This document shows, piece after piece, positions 34,718-43,817 of a stretch of 64,000 bases of DNA. The notes under the pieces were generated by a model. The model saw only the letters and a program-made list of their open reading frames with translations. It did not search any database and was not told the origin of the DNA. Position 1 is the stretch's first letter. The number at the start of each line of letters is the position of its first letter. This DNA is from Actinocatenispora sera. GTDB lineage: Bacteria > Actinomycetota > Actinomycetes > Mycobacteriales > Micromonosporaceae. The stretch spans positions 4,030,001 to 4,094,000 of the forward strand of contig NZ_AP023354.1 of NCBI RefSeq assembly GCF_018324685.1, in the 5' to 3' direction. Position numbers and translations under genes: made by a program.

Positions 34718-37636
34718 TCAGCTCGGCGCGCCGTGCACCAGCACCTCGGTGCTGTCGACGTAGAAGCAACCGGAGACCGGCTGCTTCGCGCAACTGATGC
34801 CGTAGTCGGTCACCTGCGAGCCGAGGATCGTGTAGCGCAGGTACTTCACCCCGGTCGCGCCCGCGGTCAGCGACACCGTCGTGTACTTCCGGAACGCGTC
34901 CGGGCCGAAGTGGCCCTGGGCCGCCACCGTCCAGGTCTTGCCGTCGGTCGACGTCTCCACCTGGTAGTCGCCGGCCGACGCCGACTGGTCGTCCCCGCAG
35001 GTCGCGGACGGGTCGATGCGTAGCTCGGAGATGTCCACCGCGGTGGGCAGCGCCACCGTGACGTGCCGCGGGTCGATCCCGACACCGTCGGTGCCGCCGA
35101 CCACGTCGGAACCCCAACCGTGCCCCTGCGTCGCGTCGTACAGCCCGTCCGGGCCGCAGTCGGGGGTGAAGTCGGGGCCGTTGAAGTCGGCGATGCTGGC
35201 GCCGCCGGACACCGCCGCCCAGTCGCGGGTGAGCGACCAGTCGGCGGTGGTGCCGTTGGACGACACCGAGATCGACCGTTCGGCCGACTGCTCGTACCCG
35301 GGTCCGCTGGCGAACACCTTCGGGTACGTACCGGCCGGGATCCCGCCGATCGAGTAGTGCCCGTCCGCGTCGGTCACGCCGGCGAAGTCGCCGAGGTAGC
35401 CGGAGGCGTGCCCGCCGAACGCGACCGTCGCCCCGGTCACCGCGCCGCCGTGCGCGTCGGTGACGGTGCCGGAGACGGTACCGGTCGGGGTGCCCTTGGC
35501 CGGTGGCATCGAGTAGTCCTCCACCGGCTGCGTGTCGTCGCCCGACAGGGAGCCGGCGAAGTAGCCCATCCCGCGGTGTGCGAACACCTGCCAGATCGCC
35601 TTGTGCGCCTTGCCGTGGTTGACCACGGTGTCGGCCATCAGGATGGCGTTGCGCTCGTCCAGGAACGACGGGTTGTTCGCGGACAGCTCCATCGCCCGGG
35701 TCACCAGCGACTCGGCGAGCCGGCTGCCCAGCTTCGACCGCAGGTCCCACAGCGTCTCGGCCCAGATCTCGCCGTCGGCGTGCACTTCCACGCCGCGCGA
35801 GGAGATCTTGCCGAAGTCGCCGTACGTGTAGCCGCCCGGCCCGGCGGCCTTCGTGCCCGGGCACACCGTCGCCGGGGCGCCGACCGCGCAGTCCAGCGGC
35901 TGGGTCCGGATCGTCTGCCCGTGCCCGACGTAGATGCCGATGTTCAGGTCGCCCGAGCGGCCCGGGTGGTCGACGAAGTAGTGGTCGTCGACGAGGAAGT
36001 CGTAGGCGTAGAAGTCGCTCCACGCCTCGCCCATCGAACCGGCCTGCACGTTGCCCAGCGTGGACAGCCCGTTCGCATCCACCACCAGCCGGTTGGACAG
36101 CCCGTGGGTGTACTCGTGGTACACCACGTCCGCCTCGTCGCCGCCGTTGGACGGGATGAACCCGTCGGTCTGGTCGGCCGGGTCGTTCCACAGGTACATC
36201 TGCATCCGCGGCGACTGGCCGTCGGGCGGGGTGGCCATGTTCGCGTTGTCGACGTGGTTGGGGTCCGGCAGCCCGTCGGCGGTGTTGGCGCCGTCGTCCG
36301 GTTCGGCCTGGACCGCGTCGCCGTCGCGGGCATCGAAGTTGCCGGCCGCGCGGGTGAACCCGATCGGCCGCGCCGCCAGGTGGTCGTGGTACTTGCCGAG
36401 GAAGTAGAACACCTGCGCGGCGTTCTGCTTCCGGTTGGCCTGCCACGAGTTCGGCGTGTTCGGATCCCACGAGCACGCGTACGCCGCCGAGCAGCCCTTG
36501 CCGGGGTTCTGCGCGTCGAAGTTGGTGAAGCCGAAGGCGAACGAGCCGTTCGCGTTGGCCGGCACCTCCTCGCCGGCGTCCGGCTGGTCGTTGTCGTTGA
36601 GATCGGAGTAGACGTGCGCGTTGGTGCCGTTCAGCGTGCTGGCGCCGGGCGACAGCCAGCCGGGCGCGGTCAGGCTGCGGTTGCGCGCCGTCCCGCCGCG
36701 CGGCGCGCCCGGGTAGTTGTCCCAGACGGTGGCGCGGGCCGACTCGTTGTCGACCAGGTCCTGGCGGTACAGCACCCGGCCGGTGCGGGCGTCGAGCACG
36801 TGCAGGTACATCTGGCCCTTGGCCGGCGTGGTGACGGTCTGCCAGGCGAGCCGCGGGCCGTGCACCGTCTCGAACACCACCTGGCGGGCGGTGTCCCCGC
36901 CGCTGAAGGTGGTCTCGCCGCCGGCGATCTTGGCCGGCCGCTTCGTCGCGGTGCGGCCGGTGTTGCGCACCGCGGCGCGGCGGGCCGCGGCGGCCGACAG
37001 GCTCGCCGTACCGACCGTGGCCGGCAGCGAGGCGACCGGCGAGCCGAGCACGTTGATCAACCGGCCGGTGCGCGACACGTTGGCCTGCAGCCCGTTGCCG
37101 AATACCGGCACCCCGGCCACGTTCTGGGTGTACGAGAGGTGGTGGGTGCCGGTGATGTCCACGTAGTCGCGGCGCAGGGTCAGGTTGGCCACCGCCGCGT
37201 CCGACAGGCCGAACACGTCGCGGTGGGCGCGCACGTAGCCCAGCGCGACGTCGGTGGCCTTCGCCCACGAGGTACCGGTCAGGTACCCGTCGGTGTTCGC
37301 CACCTCCCGGGCGGTACCGGTGAGCGGGTCGATGTCGACGATCCCCTCGGTACCGAGCTGGTGGCGCAGCGCGGTCACCCCGGCGGCCGGCTTCGCCGCG
37401 GTACGGGCGTCACGCGCGGTCAGGGTGCGGCGCGCGCCGGGGTCGTCGGTCCGGGCGTCGTAGTTGGCCAGCGGCAGCGCGTCGGCCGAGGCGGCCGCGC
37501 CGCCCGGCGCGGCGTGGCCGGCGGGTGCCGACTGCGCGGGCGCCGCGGCGGCGAGCAGCAGCGCACCGCTGAGGCCGGCGAGGACGGGCAGCAGCCGGCG
37601 CCGCCGGCCAGCGGCTGATCGGGATGGTGTTGACAT
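34718..37636 (-). CDS. Secreted M36 (fungalysin-type) zinc metalloprotease
   Basis: A 972-residue exported protease. A signal peptide (RRRRLLPVLAGLSGALLLAAAAPAQS core) is followed by an FTP/PepSY-like propeptide, then the M36 catalytic domain with zinc motif HEYTH and the downstream Glu ligand region GSMGEAWSDFYA. After about residue 700 a carboxypeptidase-regulatory-like Ig module (GTVSGTVTDAHGGAV) and a C-terminal jelly-roll with discoidin-like text (YQVETSTDGKTW) probably bind substrate or cell wall. ATG 37636 has AGGGG upstream. The gene is monocistronic with its own terminator, and it lies in the block separating thrC from thrB. Confidence 0.9.
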   Translation of the reverse strand: MSTPSRSAAGRRRRLLPVLAGLSGALLLAAAAPAQSAPAGHAAPGGAAASADALPLANYDARTDDPGARRTLTARDARTAAKPAAGVTALRHQLGTEGIVDIDPLTGTAREVANTDGYLTGTSWAKATDVALGYVRAHRDVFGLSDAAVANLTLRRDYVDITGTHHLSYTQNVAGVPVFGNGLQANVSRTGRLINVLGSPVASLPATVGTASLSAAAARRAAVRNTGRTATKRPAKIAGGETTFSGGDTARQVVFETVHGPRLAWQTVTTPAKGQMYLHVLDARTGRVLYRQDLVDNESARATVWDNYPGAPRGGTARNRSLTAPGWLSPGASTLNGTNAHVYSDLNDNDQPDAGEEVPANANGSFAFGFTNFDAQNPGKGCSAAYACSWDPNTPNSWQANRKQNAAQVFYFLGKYHDHLAARPIGFTRAAGNFDARDGDAVQAEPDDGANTADGLPDPNHVDNANMATPPDGQSPRMQMYLWNDPADQTDGFIPSNGGDEADVVYHEYTHGLSNRLVVDANGLSTLGNVQAGSMGEAWSDFYAYDFLVDDHYFVDHPGRSGDLNIGIYVGHGQTIRTQPLDCAVGAPATVCPGTKAAGPGGYTYGDFGKISSRGVEVHADGEIWAETLWDLRSKLGSRLAESLVTRAMELSANNPSFLDERNAILMADTVVNHGKAHKAIWQVFAHRGMGYFAGSLSGDDTQPVEDYSMPPAKGTPTGTVSGTVTDAHGGAVTGATVAFGGHASGYLGDFAGVTDADGHYSIGGIPAGTYPKVFASGPGYEQSAERSISVSSNGTTADWSLTRDWAAVSGGASIADFNGPDFTPDCGPDGLYDATQGHGWGSDVVGGTDGVGIDPRHVTVALPTAVDISELRIDPSATCGDDQSASAGDYQVETSTDGKTWTVAAQGHFGPDAFRKYTTVSLTAGATGVKYLRYTILGSQVTDYGISCAKQPVSGCFYVDSTEVLVHGAPS

Positions 37637-37856
37637 CTGCACCCCTTGTTCTGAGGTCGATGGAACGGCAGACACGGGGGATAAGTCGGTCCGCCCGAGG
37701 CAGAGTGCACCAGACGAGGCGCCGGTCACAAGGCAGGTCGGGGAAATGTCATCGGAAGTCCGGTTGACCGCCCGGACCCGCCGTCCGGTTGGTACGGCCG
37801 TGGGACACGCCTGGCCCGTCGGCACCGCTGCGAGTGCGCGATGGTGAGATGACGTC

Positions 37857-38858
37857 ATGTCCGATGCGCATCAGCCCGGCCAGCAGGTGCCTGACCAGCA
37901 GTTGCCTGATCAGCGGCCGCCCGGCGAGCACGGGCCGGCGCCGGAGCCGGTGGCCGGTGACGGCTGGGTCCGGGTCCGGGTGCCGGCCACCAGCGCCAAC
38001 CTCGGTCCCGGCTTCGATGCGCTCGGCCTGTCGCTCGCCCGCTACGACGAGGTCGCGGCGCGTATCAGCGACGACGGCGTCCGGGTCACCGCCACCGGCG
38101 AGGGTGCCGGCGCGGTGCCGACCGACGGCAGCCACCTGGTCGCGGCGACCGCGCTGGCCACGTTCGACCGGCTCGGCGGCCGGCCGCCGGGGCTGGAGCT
38201 GCGCTGTACCAACCGGATCCCGCACGCGCGCGGGCTCGGCTCCTCGTCCGCCGCGATCGTCGCCGGCGTCCTCCTCGCCGCCGCCCTGACCGGTACCGAC
38301 CTGCCGACCGCGACAGCGCTGCGCTGGGCGGCGGCCGCCGAGGGCCATCCGGACAACGTTGCCCCCTGCCTGTACGGCGGGGCCACCATCGCCTGGACCG
38401 ACCCCGTCGACGGCGCCCGCGCGGTACGGCTGGAGCCGGTCGCCGGCCTGCAGCCGGTGGCCCTGGTGCCGGCGGTGCAGGGCCGCACGGCGCAGGCCCG
38501 GGCGCTGCTGCCGGCGCAGGTACCGCACGCCGACGCGGCCGCCACCGCCGGCCGGGCGGCGCTGCTGGTCCATGCGCTGACCGTGGCGCCGGAGCTGCTG
38601 CTGGCGGCGACCGAGGACCGGCTGCACCAGCGCTACCGCGAGCCGGCGATGCCGGCCAGCCTGGCCCTGGTCGACTCCTTGCGTACGGCGGGCGTGCCGG
38701 CCGTGCTCTCCGGCGCCGGGCCGACCGTCCTCGCTCTCCTGAGCGGCGACGTTACTGCAGGTCAACGGCGTGTTGGCGAGGTACTGGCGGAGGCCGGTGC
38801 GGGATTTGTGACACTGCCGCTGGCGGTGGATGCGGCAGGCGCTAGAGTTTGCAGCTGA
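37857..38858 (+). CDS. thrB: Homoserine kinase
   Basis: GHMP kinase that phosphorylates homoserine for threonine synthase. A 333-residue protein with the N-terminal GHMP motif PATSANLGPGFDALG, the ATP loop PHARGLGSSSAAIVAG and the C-terminal VLSGAGPTVLAL. The first ~37 residues are a Gln/Pro-rich extension absent from most homologues. ATG 37857 has no clear Shine-Dalgarno. The gene is detached from hom-thrC by about 8.5 kb, so it must have its own promoter, which probably lies in 37637-37856, shared with the divergent protease gene; none is obvious. rho follows. Confidence 0.95.
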   Translation: MSDAHQPGQQVPDQQLPDQRPPGEHGPAPEPVAGDGWVRVRVPATSANLGPGFDALGLSLARYDEVAARISDDGVRVTATGEGAGAVPTDGSHLVAATALATFDRLGGRPPGLELRCTNRIPHARGLGSSSAAIVAGVLLAAALTGTDLPTATALRWAAAAEGHPDNVAPCLYGGATIAWTDPVDGARAVRLEPVAGLQPVALVPAVQGRTAQARALLPAQVPHADAAATAGRAALLVHALTVAPELLLAATEDRLHQRYREPAMPASLALVDSLRTAGVPAVLSGAGPTVLALLSGDVTAGQRRVGEVLAEAGAGFVTLPLAVDAAGARVCS

Positions 38859-39450
38859 GTGGTCCCGTGGTCGGGGGGCCGGCGTTTCGAGCCGCGCGTC
38901 GCGTCCACGTGACCGTCGGCGGTGTCCGCTGCGGTGGCGTCGTCGCGGCCAGCCAGGCGCGGCGCGCGACACACGGGAACACATCCCACCCGGATGTTGT
39001 TGCCCCAGGTAGGCACCGACGACTACGCTCAACGGTGGTACAGCCGCCCGTCGCGATCTCCCCGGGCAAGTGCTCCCCAAGGACACGTTCTTTGTCGGCA
39101 GTGCATCTGTGCAGATCAATGCATCTGAACAGTCGACCGTCGCGAGGCCGATCCCACCGGGCGGGCTTCCCGAGAGACAGACTCCCGATGGTCCGGTTCC
39201 TCCCCAAAGCCAGCGGCCCTCGGTGGGTAGCACGTACCCGCAGGGCCGGTCGCGGGCCGGGGCTGCGAGCTGGGAGGTGTCGCACCCGCGGTTCATCATG
39301 GCGGCAGGTCCGGTCCCGCAGCACAGCGGAGCCGGTTCGGCAGCCAGGGCAGTACCAACCTTCGACGCGAGCGACGAAGGTGCACCCGAGGCTCGGTGTG
39401 AGACGACAGCACCACCGCCGAGGCCCGGTCAGAACGAGGGAAGGAATCCA
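38859..39450 (+). promoter_or_regulatory. Long untranslated leader of rho
   Basis: A 592-base gap precedes rho. A TAGAGT hexamer at the very end of thrB (38842-38847) is a candidate -10, so the mRNA may carry a leader of almost 600 nt. It contains TGCATCTG twice (39102-39109, 39120-39127) and stretches rich in unpaired C, as expected for Rho autoregulation. A 68-codon frame (38922-39128) has no similarity I recognise and I do not call it. Confidence 0.45.
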
Positions 39451-41427
39451 TTGAGCGACACCACCGACCTGAAGTCGGGTTCCGCCGAGGCGAGTGCGGA
39501 CGCCGGTCAGCCTTCGACCGGCACCGGCACCACTCGGCGTCGGCGCTCCGGCACCGGCCTGTCGGCCATGCTCCTGTCGGAACTGCAGACCCTGGCTTCG
39601 TCGCTCGGCATATCGGGTACTGGCCGGATGCGCAAGGGCGAGCTGATCGCCGCCATCCAGGAGAAGCAGGGCGGTGGCGCGGCCGCCGCCGAGAGCCGGG
39701 TGCCGCGCCAGGCGGAGCGGACGACCGGCGCGACCCAGCCGGAGGTGGCCATGGCCGACCAGCAGGCACTGCCAGGTACCACTGCCTCGGCGTCCACCGG
39801 CACCGGTGGCCGCACCCGGCAGCGGACCACCCGGTCCGCCGGTGCGACCGAGTCCCGCGGTGAGCGAGACACCAAGGCGCGCGGCGAGTCGAGCGAGTCC
39901 GCCCAGCCCGAGCGCGCGGCGGCGGAGCGCGCCGACCAGTCCCGCGGCGAGCAGTCCGGCCGTGGCGAGCAGTCCGGTCGCGGCGAGGGCGGCCGGGGCG
40001 ACGGCAACCGCGCCGAGCAGGGCGGTCGCGACGGCAACCGCGGCGAGCAGTCCGGCCGCGACGGCGGCAACCGGAGCGACCGGAGCAACGACCGGCCGCG
40101 CGGTGACCGACACCAGAACGACCGGGGCGGCAACGACCGCGGCGGCAGCGACCGGGGCGGCAACGACCGGGGCGGCCGGCACGACGACGACGGTGACGGC
40201 AGCGGCCGGCGCCGGGGCCGCCGGTTCCGGGACCGCCGGCGCGGCGGCAGCGGCCGCGAGCGCACCGGCGAGAACGAGCCGCAGCTGTCCGAGGACGACG
40301 TGCTGCTGCCGGTCGCCGGCATCGTCGACGTGCTGGACAACTACGCGTTCATCCGCACCAGCGGCTACCTGGCCGGCGCGAACGACGTCTACGTCTCCAA
40401 CTCGCAGATCCGGAAGTACGGTCTGCGCCGCGGCGACGCGGTCACCGGCGCGGTGCGCCAGCCCCGGGAGGGCGAGCAGCGCCGCGACAAGTACAACCCG
40501 CTCGTTCGGCTGGACACGATCAACGGGATGGACCCCGAGGAGTCGAAGCGGCGCCCGGAGTTCTACAAGCTCACCCCGCTGTACCCGCAGGAGCGGTTGC
40601 GACTGGAGACCGAGCCGAACATCTTCACCACCCGCATCATCGACCTGATCACCCCGATCGGTAAGGGCCAGCGGGCGCTCATCATGAGCCCGCCGAAGGC
40701 CGGCAAGACGATGGTGCTGCAGGCGATCGCGAACGGCATCACCACCAACAACCCGGAAGCGCTGCTGATGGTGGTGCTGGTGGACGAGCGGCCGGAAGAG
40801 GTCACCGACATGCAGCGGTCGGTGAAGGGCGAGGTCATCGCGGCCACGTTCGACCGCCCGCCGTCGGACCACACCACGGTCGCCGAGCTGTCCATCGAGC
40901 GGGCGAAGCGGATGGTGGAGCTGGGCCACGACGTGGTCGTGCTGCTCGACTCGATCACCCGCCTCGGCCGGTCGTACAACCTGGCCGCGCCGGCGTCCGG
41001 GCGCATCATGTCCGGCGGTCTGGACTCGACCGCGCTGTACCCACCGAAGCGGTTCCTGGGCGCGGCCCGCAACATCGAGAACGGCGGCTCGCTGACCATC
41101 ATCGCCACCGCGCTGGTCGAGACCGGCTCGGTGATGGACACGGTCATCTTCGAGGAGTTCAAGGGCACCGGTAACTCGGAGCTCAAGCTCGATCGCAAGA
41201 TCGCCGACAAGCGGATCTTCCCCGCGGTCGACGTGAACGCCTCGAGCACCCGGCGCGAGGAGATCCTGCTGGCGCCGGACGAGCTGGCGATCGTGCACAA
41301 GCTGCGCCGGGTGCTGCACGCGCTCGACCCGCAGCAGGCGATCGACCTGCTGCTCGACCAGATGAAGAAGACGAAGACCAACGTCGAGTTCCTGATGCAG
41401 ATCCAGAAGTCGACGCCGGGGGAGTAG
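39451..41427 (+). CDS. rho: Transcription termination factor Rho
   Basis: Hexameric RNA helicase that ends untranslated transcripts. 658 residues: an N-terminal Rho_N SAP-like helix pair (LSAMLLSELQTLASSLGI, MRKGELIAAIQ), a ~200-residue actinobacterial insertion very rich in Arg, Gly, Asp, Asn and Ser (repeats such as NDRGG), the RNA-binding cold-shock domain (GIVDVLDNYAFIRT), then the ATPase with Walker A SPPKAGKT, Walker B VVVLLDSITR and the Q/R loops. TTG 39451 is chosen because AGGGAAGGA ends five bases before it. The longer reading upstream is leader. A perfect palindromic terminator follows. Confidence 0.96.
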   Translation: MSDTTDLKSGSAEASADAGQPSTGTGTTRRRRSGTGLSAMLLSELQTLASSLGISGTGRMRKGELIAAIQEKQGGGAAAAESRVPRQAERTTGATQPEVAMADQQALPGTTASASTGTGGRTRQRTTRSAGATESRGERDTKARGESSESAQPERAAAERADQSRGEQSGRGEQSGRGEGGRGDGNRAEQGGRDGNRGEQSGRDGGNRSDRSNDRPRGDRHQNDRGGNDRGGSDRGGNDRGGRHDDDGDGSGRRRGRRFRDRRRGGSGRERTGENEPQLSEDDVLLPVAGIVDVLDNYAFIRTSGYLAGANDVYVSNSQIRKYGLRRGDAVTGAVRQPREGEQRRDKYNPLVRLDTINGMDPEESKRRPEFYKLTPLYPQERLRLETEPNIFTTRIIDLITPIGKGQRALIMSPPKAGKTMVLQAIANGITTNNPEALLMVVLVDERPEEVTDMQRSVKGEVIAATFDRPPSDHTTVAELSIERAKRMVELGHDVVVLLDSITRLGRSYNLAAPASGRIMSGGLDSTALYPPKRFLGAARNIENGGSLTIIATALVETGSVMDTVIFEEFKGTGNSELKLDRKIADKRIFPAVDVNASSTRREEILLAPDELAIVHKLRRVLHALDPQQAIDLLLDQMKKTKTNVEFLMQIQKSTPGE

Positions 41428-41441
41428 CCCCGGACCGGCCC

Positions 41442-41481
41442 CACCGCGGCCCGCCACCGGTACCGGTGGCGGGCCGCGGTG
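41442..41481 (+). terminator. Perfect 40-bp palindrome after rho
   Basis: Bases 41442-41461 are the exact reverse complement of 41462-41481 (20-bp arms, no separate loop bases, no T-tract). It starts 14 bases after the rho stop. Confidence 0.8.
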
Positions 41482-41579
41482 CGTTCCGCCGTCCCAGCAT
41501 GTGGTCGGCGCGGGTGTGGTCCGCCACGTCGCCGCCTCCCGGGCCGCCAGGCGGGGCGCGATCCGGCAGGCTGGAGGCC

Positions 41580-42509
41580 ATGAGTCTGCTCGTCAGCACC
41601 GGGTCGCCGGGCCCGGGCGGGGCTGCGCTGCCGGCCCGCCTGGCGCGCTCGGCCGTCGGCGCGGTGCCGCCGACGATGCTCATCCTGCTCGGCATCGTGT
41701 CCATCCAGGTGGGCGCGGCCCTGGCGAAGAACCTGTTCGGGGTGTTCCCGCCGAGCGCGGTGGTCGCGGTCCGGCTGCTCGCGGCGGCCGTGGTGCTGGT
41801 CTGCGTGGCCCGGCCCAGCCTGCGCGGCCACAGCCGCGCCGATCTGGCCATGGTGGCCGTGTTCGGGTTGACCATCGCGGTGATGAACTCCGCCATCTAC
41901 CAGTCGATGGCGCGCATCCCGATGGGCGTGGCGGTCACCGTGGAGTTTCTCGGCCCGCTGGTGGTGGCGGTGGTCGGCTCGCGCCGGGTGCGCGACCTCG
42001 CCTGGGTGGCGCTCGCCGGCGGCGGCGTCGTGCTGCTCGCGGAGGGCGGCGGTGGCGTCGACGCGCTCGGCATCGGATTCGCGCTGCTGGCCGCGGCGGC
42101 CTGGGCCGGCTACATCGGCCTGTCGGCGCAGACCGGACGACGATTCCCCGGTACCGGCGGGCTCGCGGTGGCGATGTCGGTGGGTGCGGTGGCCGCCGCG
42201 CCGCTGGGGGTGGCGCAGGGCGGTGCGGCGTTCCTGGATCCGAAGCTGCTCGCGTTCGGCGCCGGGGTCGGCCTGCTGTCCTCGGCCCTGCCGTACGCGC
42301 TGGAGCTGGAGGCGCTGCGGCGGATGCCGCCGCGGGTGTTCAGCATCCTGATGAGCCTGGAGCCGGCGGTGGCCGCGCTGGTCGGGCTGATCGCGCTGGG
42401 CGAGCTGCTGCGGGTACGGCAGTGGGTGGCGATCGGCTGCGTGATCGTGGCGAGCATCGGCGCCACCCGCGGCGGCGGGCGCCGCGGCGCGGCCGTCGGC
42501 GAGGACTGA
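41580..42509 (+). CDS. rhtA: Threonine/homoserine exporter RhtA-like (EamA family)
   Basis: A 309-residue inner-membrane permease with ten helices. It matches the E. coli RhtA pattern closely: SIQVGAALAKNLF at TM1, IPMGVAVTVEFLGPLVVAV in repeat one, LSSALPYALELEALRRMP and ILMSLEPAVAALVGLIALGE in repeat two. It would export excess threonine or homoserine, which fits its place just after thrB-rho. ATG 41580; GGAGG is only two bases upstream, and CAGGCT seven bases upstream could act as a leaderless -10, so the mode of initiation is open. Confidence 0.85.
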   Translation: MSLLVSTGSPGPGGAALPARLARSAVGAVPPTMLILLGIVSIQVGAALAKNLFGVFPPSAVVAVRLLAAAVVLVCVARPSLRGHSRADLAMVAVFGLTIAVMNSAIYQSMARIPMGVAVTVEFLGPLVVAVVGSRRVRDLAWVALAGGGVVLLAEGGGGVDALGIGFALLAAAAWAGYIGLSAQTGRRFPGTGGLAVAMSVGAVAAAPLGVAQGGAAFLDPKLLAFGAGVGLLSSALPYALELEALRRMPPRVFSILMSLEPAVAALVGLIALGELLRVRQWVAIGCVIVASIGATRGGGRRGAAVGED

Positions 42510-42620
42510 ACGCCTGCGCACGCAGACCGTCCGGTGTGGACGAGCGACCTGCGATGCTGTTCGGTCCGCCGTACCGTGGAACGGTCCGTACACAGCAGTG
42601 CGTCGGGAAGCAGGTAGAGC

Positions 42621-43661
42621 GTGCTAGCGATGACCGTGGTGCCGGGACAGCCGGACAGCGCCGCCGCAACCGAGCGCGAGCAACCCGCGCCCGCCGAGGG
42701 CGACGTGCTCGTGCAGGGCCTGGCGGTGGGGATCTGCGGTACCGACCACGAGGTGGTCGCCGGCGCGCACGGGGCACCGCCGGCCGGCCGCTCGGATCTG
42801 GTGATCGGGCACGAGTCGCTGGGCCGGGTGGTGTCGGCGCCGGACGATTCCGGGCTGCACGCCGGTGATCTGGTGGTGGGCATCGTGCGCCGGCCCGACG
42901 ACTGCGACTGCTGCCGGGCCGGGCTGTGGGACTACTGCCGGACCGGCAACTACGTCGAGCGCGGCATCAAGGGCGCCGACGGCTACGGCGCGCAGCAGTG
43001 GCGGGTGCCGGCGAAGTTCGCGGTACGGGTGGCCGACAGTCTCGCGAGCACCGGGGTGCTGCTCGAGCCGACCACCGTGGTCGCGAAGGCCTGGGAGCAG
43101 ATCGACCTGGTCCGGGCCCGGGTTCCCGCCCTGCCGAACCCGGTCGCGCTGATCACCGGCGCCGGGCCGATCGGGCTGCTGGCGGCGCTGCTCGCGGTGC
43201 AGCGCGGCTACGACACGCACGTGTACGACCGGGTCTCGGACGGGCCGAAACCGCAGCTGGTGGCCGATCTGGGCGCCACGTACCACTCGGGGGAGCTGGC
43301 CGACCTCAAGCTCGCGCCGGACGCGGTCGTCGAGGCGACCGGTGTCGGGGCGCTGGTGTTCGCGATCAGCGAGATGACCGCGCCGAACGCGGTGATCTGC
43401 CTGACCGGCATCTCGTCGGGTACCCGGGACATCCAGGTCGGCGCGGACGAGCTGAACGCGCGGATGGTGATGGGCAACGACGCGATCGTCGGCTCGGTGA
43501 ACGCGAACCGGACGCACTACGAGCAGGCGGCGACGGCGCTGGAGAACGCGGACGTGCGCTGGCTGGAGCGGCTGATCACCCGGCGGGTGCCGATCGCCTC
43601 CTGGCCGGACGCGCTCACCCGGCAGCCCGGCGACGTCAAGGTGGTCGTCGAGCTGTCCTGA
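42621..43661 (+). CDS. Zinc-dependent glucose 1-dehydrogenase-like (MDR family)
   Basis: A 346-residue medium-chain dehydrogenase. It has the catalytic Cys region VGICGTDHEVVAGAHG, GHESLGRV, structural-zinc cysteines in DDCDCCRAGLWDYC and the nucleotide site ITGAGPIGLLAAL. The GTDHEV text is characteristic of archaeal-type glucose dehydrogenases, which oxidise glucose or related aldoses with NAD(P); the exact sugar is uncertain. GTG 42621 or ATG 42630 start. It is probably a single-gene unit between rhtA and the large exported protein. Confidence 0.8.
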   Translation: MLAMTVVPGQPDSAAATEREQPAPAEGDVLVQGLAVGICGTDHEVVAGAHGAPPAGRSDLVIGHESLGRVVSAPDDSGLHAGDLVVGIVRRPDDCDCCRAGLWDYCRTGNYVERGIKGADGYGAQQWRVPAKFAVRVADSLASTGVLLEPTTVVAKAWEQIDLVRARVPALPNPVALITGAGPIGLLAALLAVQRGYDTHVYDRVSDGPKPQLVADLGATYHSGELADLKLAPDAVVEATGVGALVFAISEMTAPNAVICLTGISSGTRDIQVGADELNARMVMGNDAIVGSVNANRTHYEQAATALENADVRWLERLITRRVPIASWPDALTRQPGDVKVVVELS

Positions 43662-43817
43662 CCGGCGGTACGCCCCGGATGGCCGACTCCGGCGGGCCCG
43701 GCCCGGTTGGAGTTTTCCTCCGCGTCATGGTGTGGTCTTGTAGAAAGTCATCCGGGTGCGATTGACTGGGCACTTCGTCGGCGGACGAGGTGCCGACAGT
43801 CACCTGGAGGAGTCATC

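Noticed and set aside
35063-37618. 851-codon plus-strand frame opposite the M36 protease
   Set aside because: Antisense shadow; the minus frame carries HEYTH, signal peptide and accessory domains.
38922-39128. 68-codon leader peptide before rho
   Set aside because: No ribosome site, no similarity, and codon third positions do not show the strong G/C bias of real genes here.
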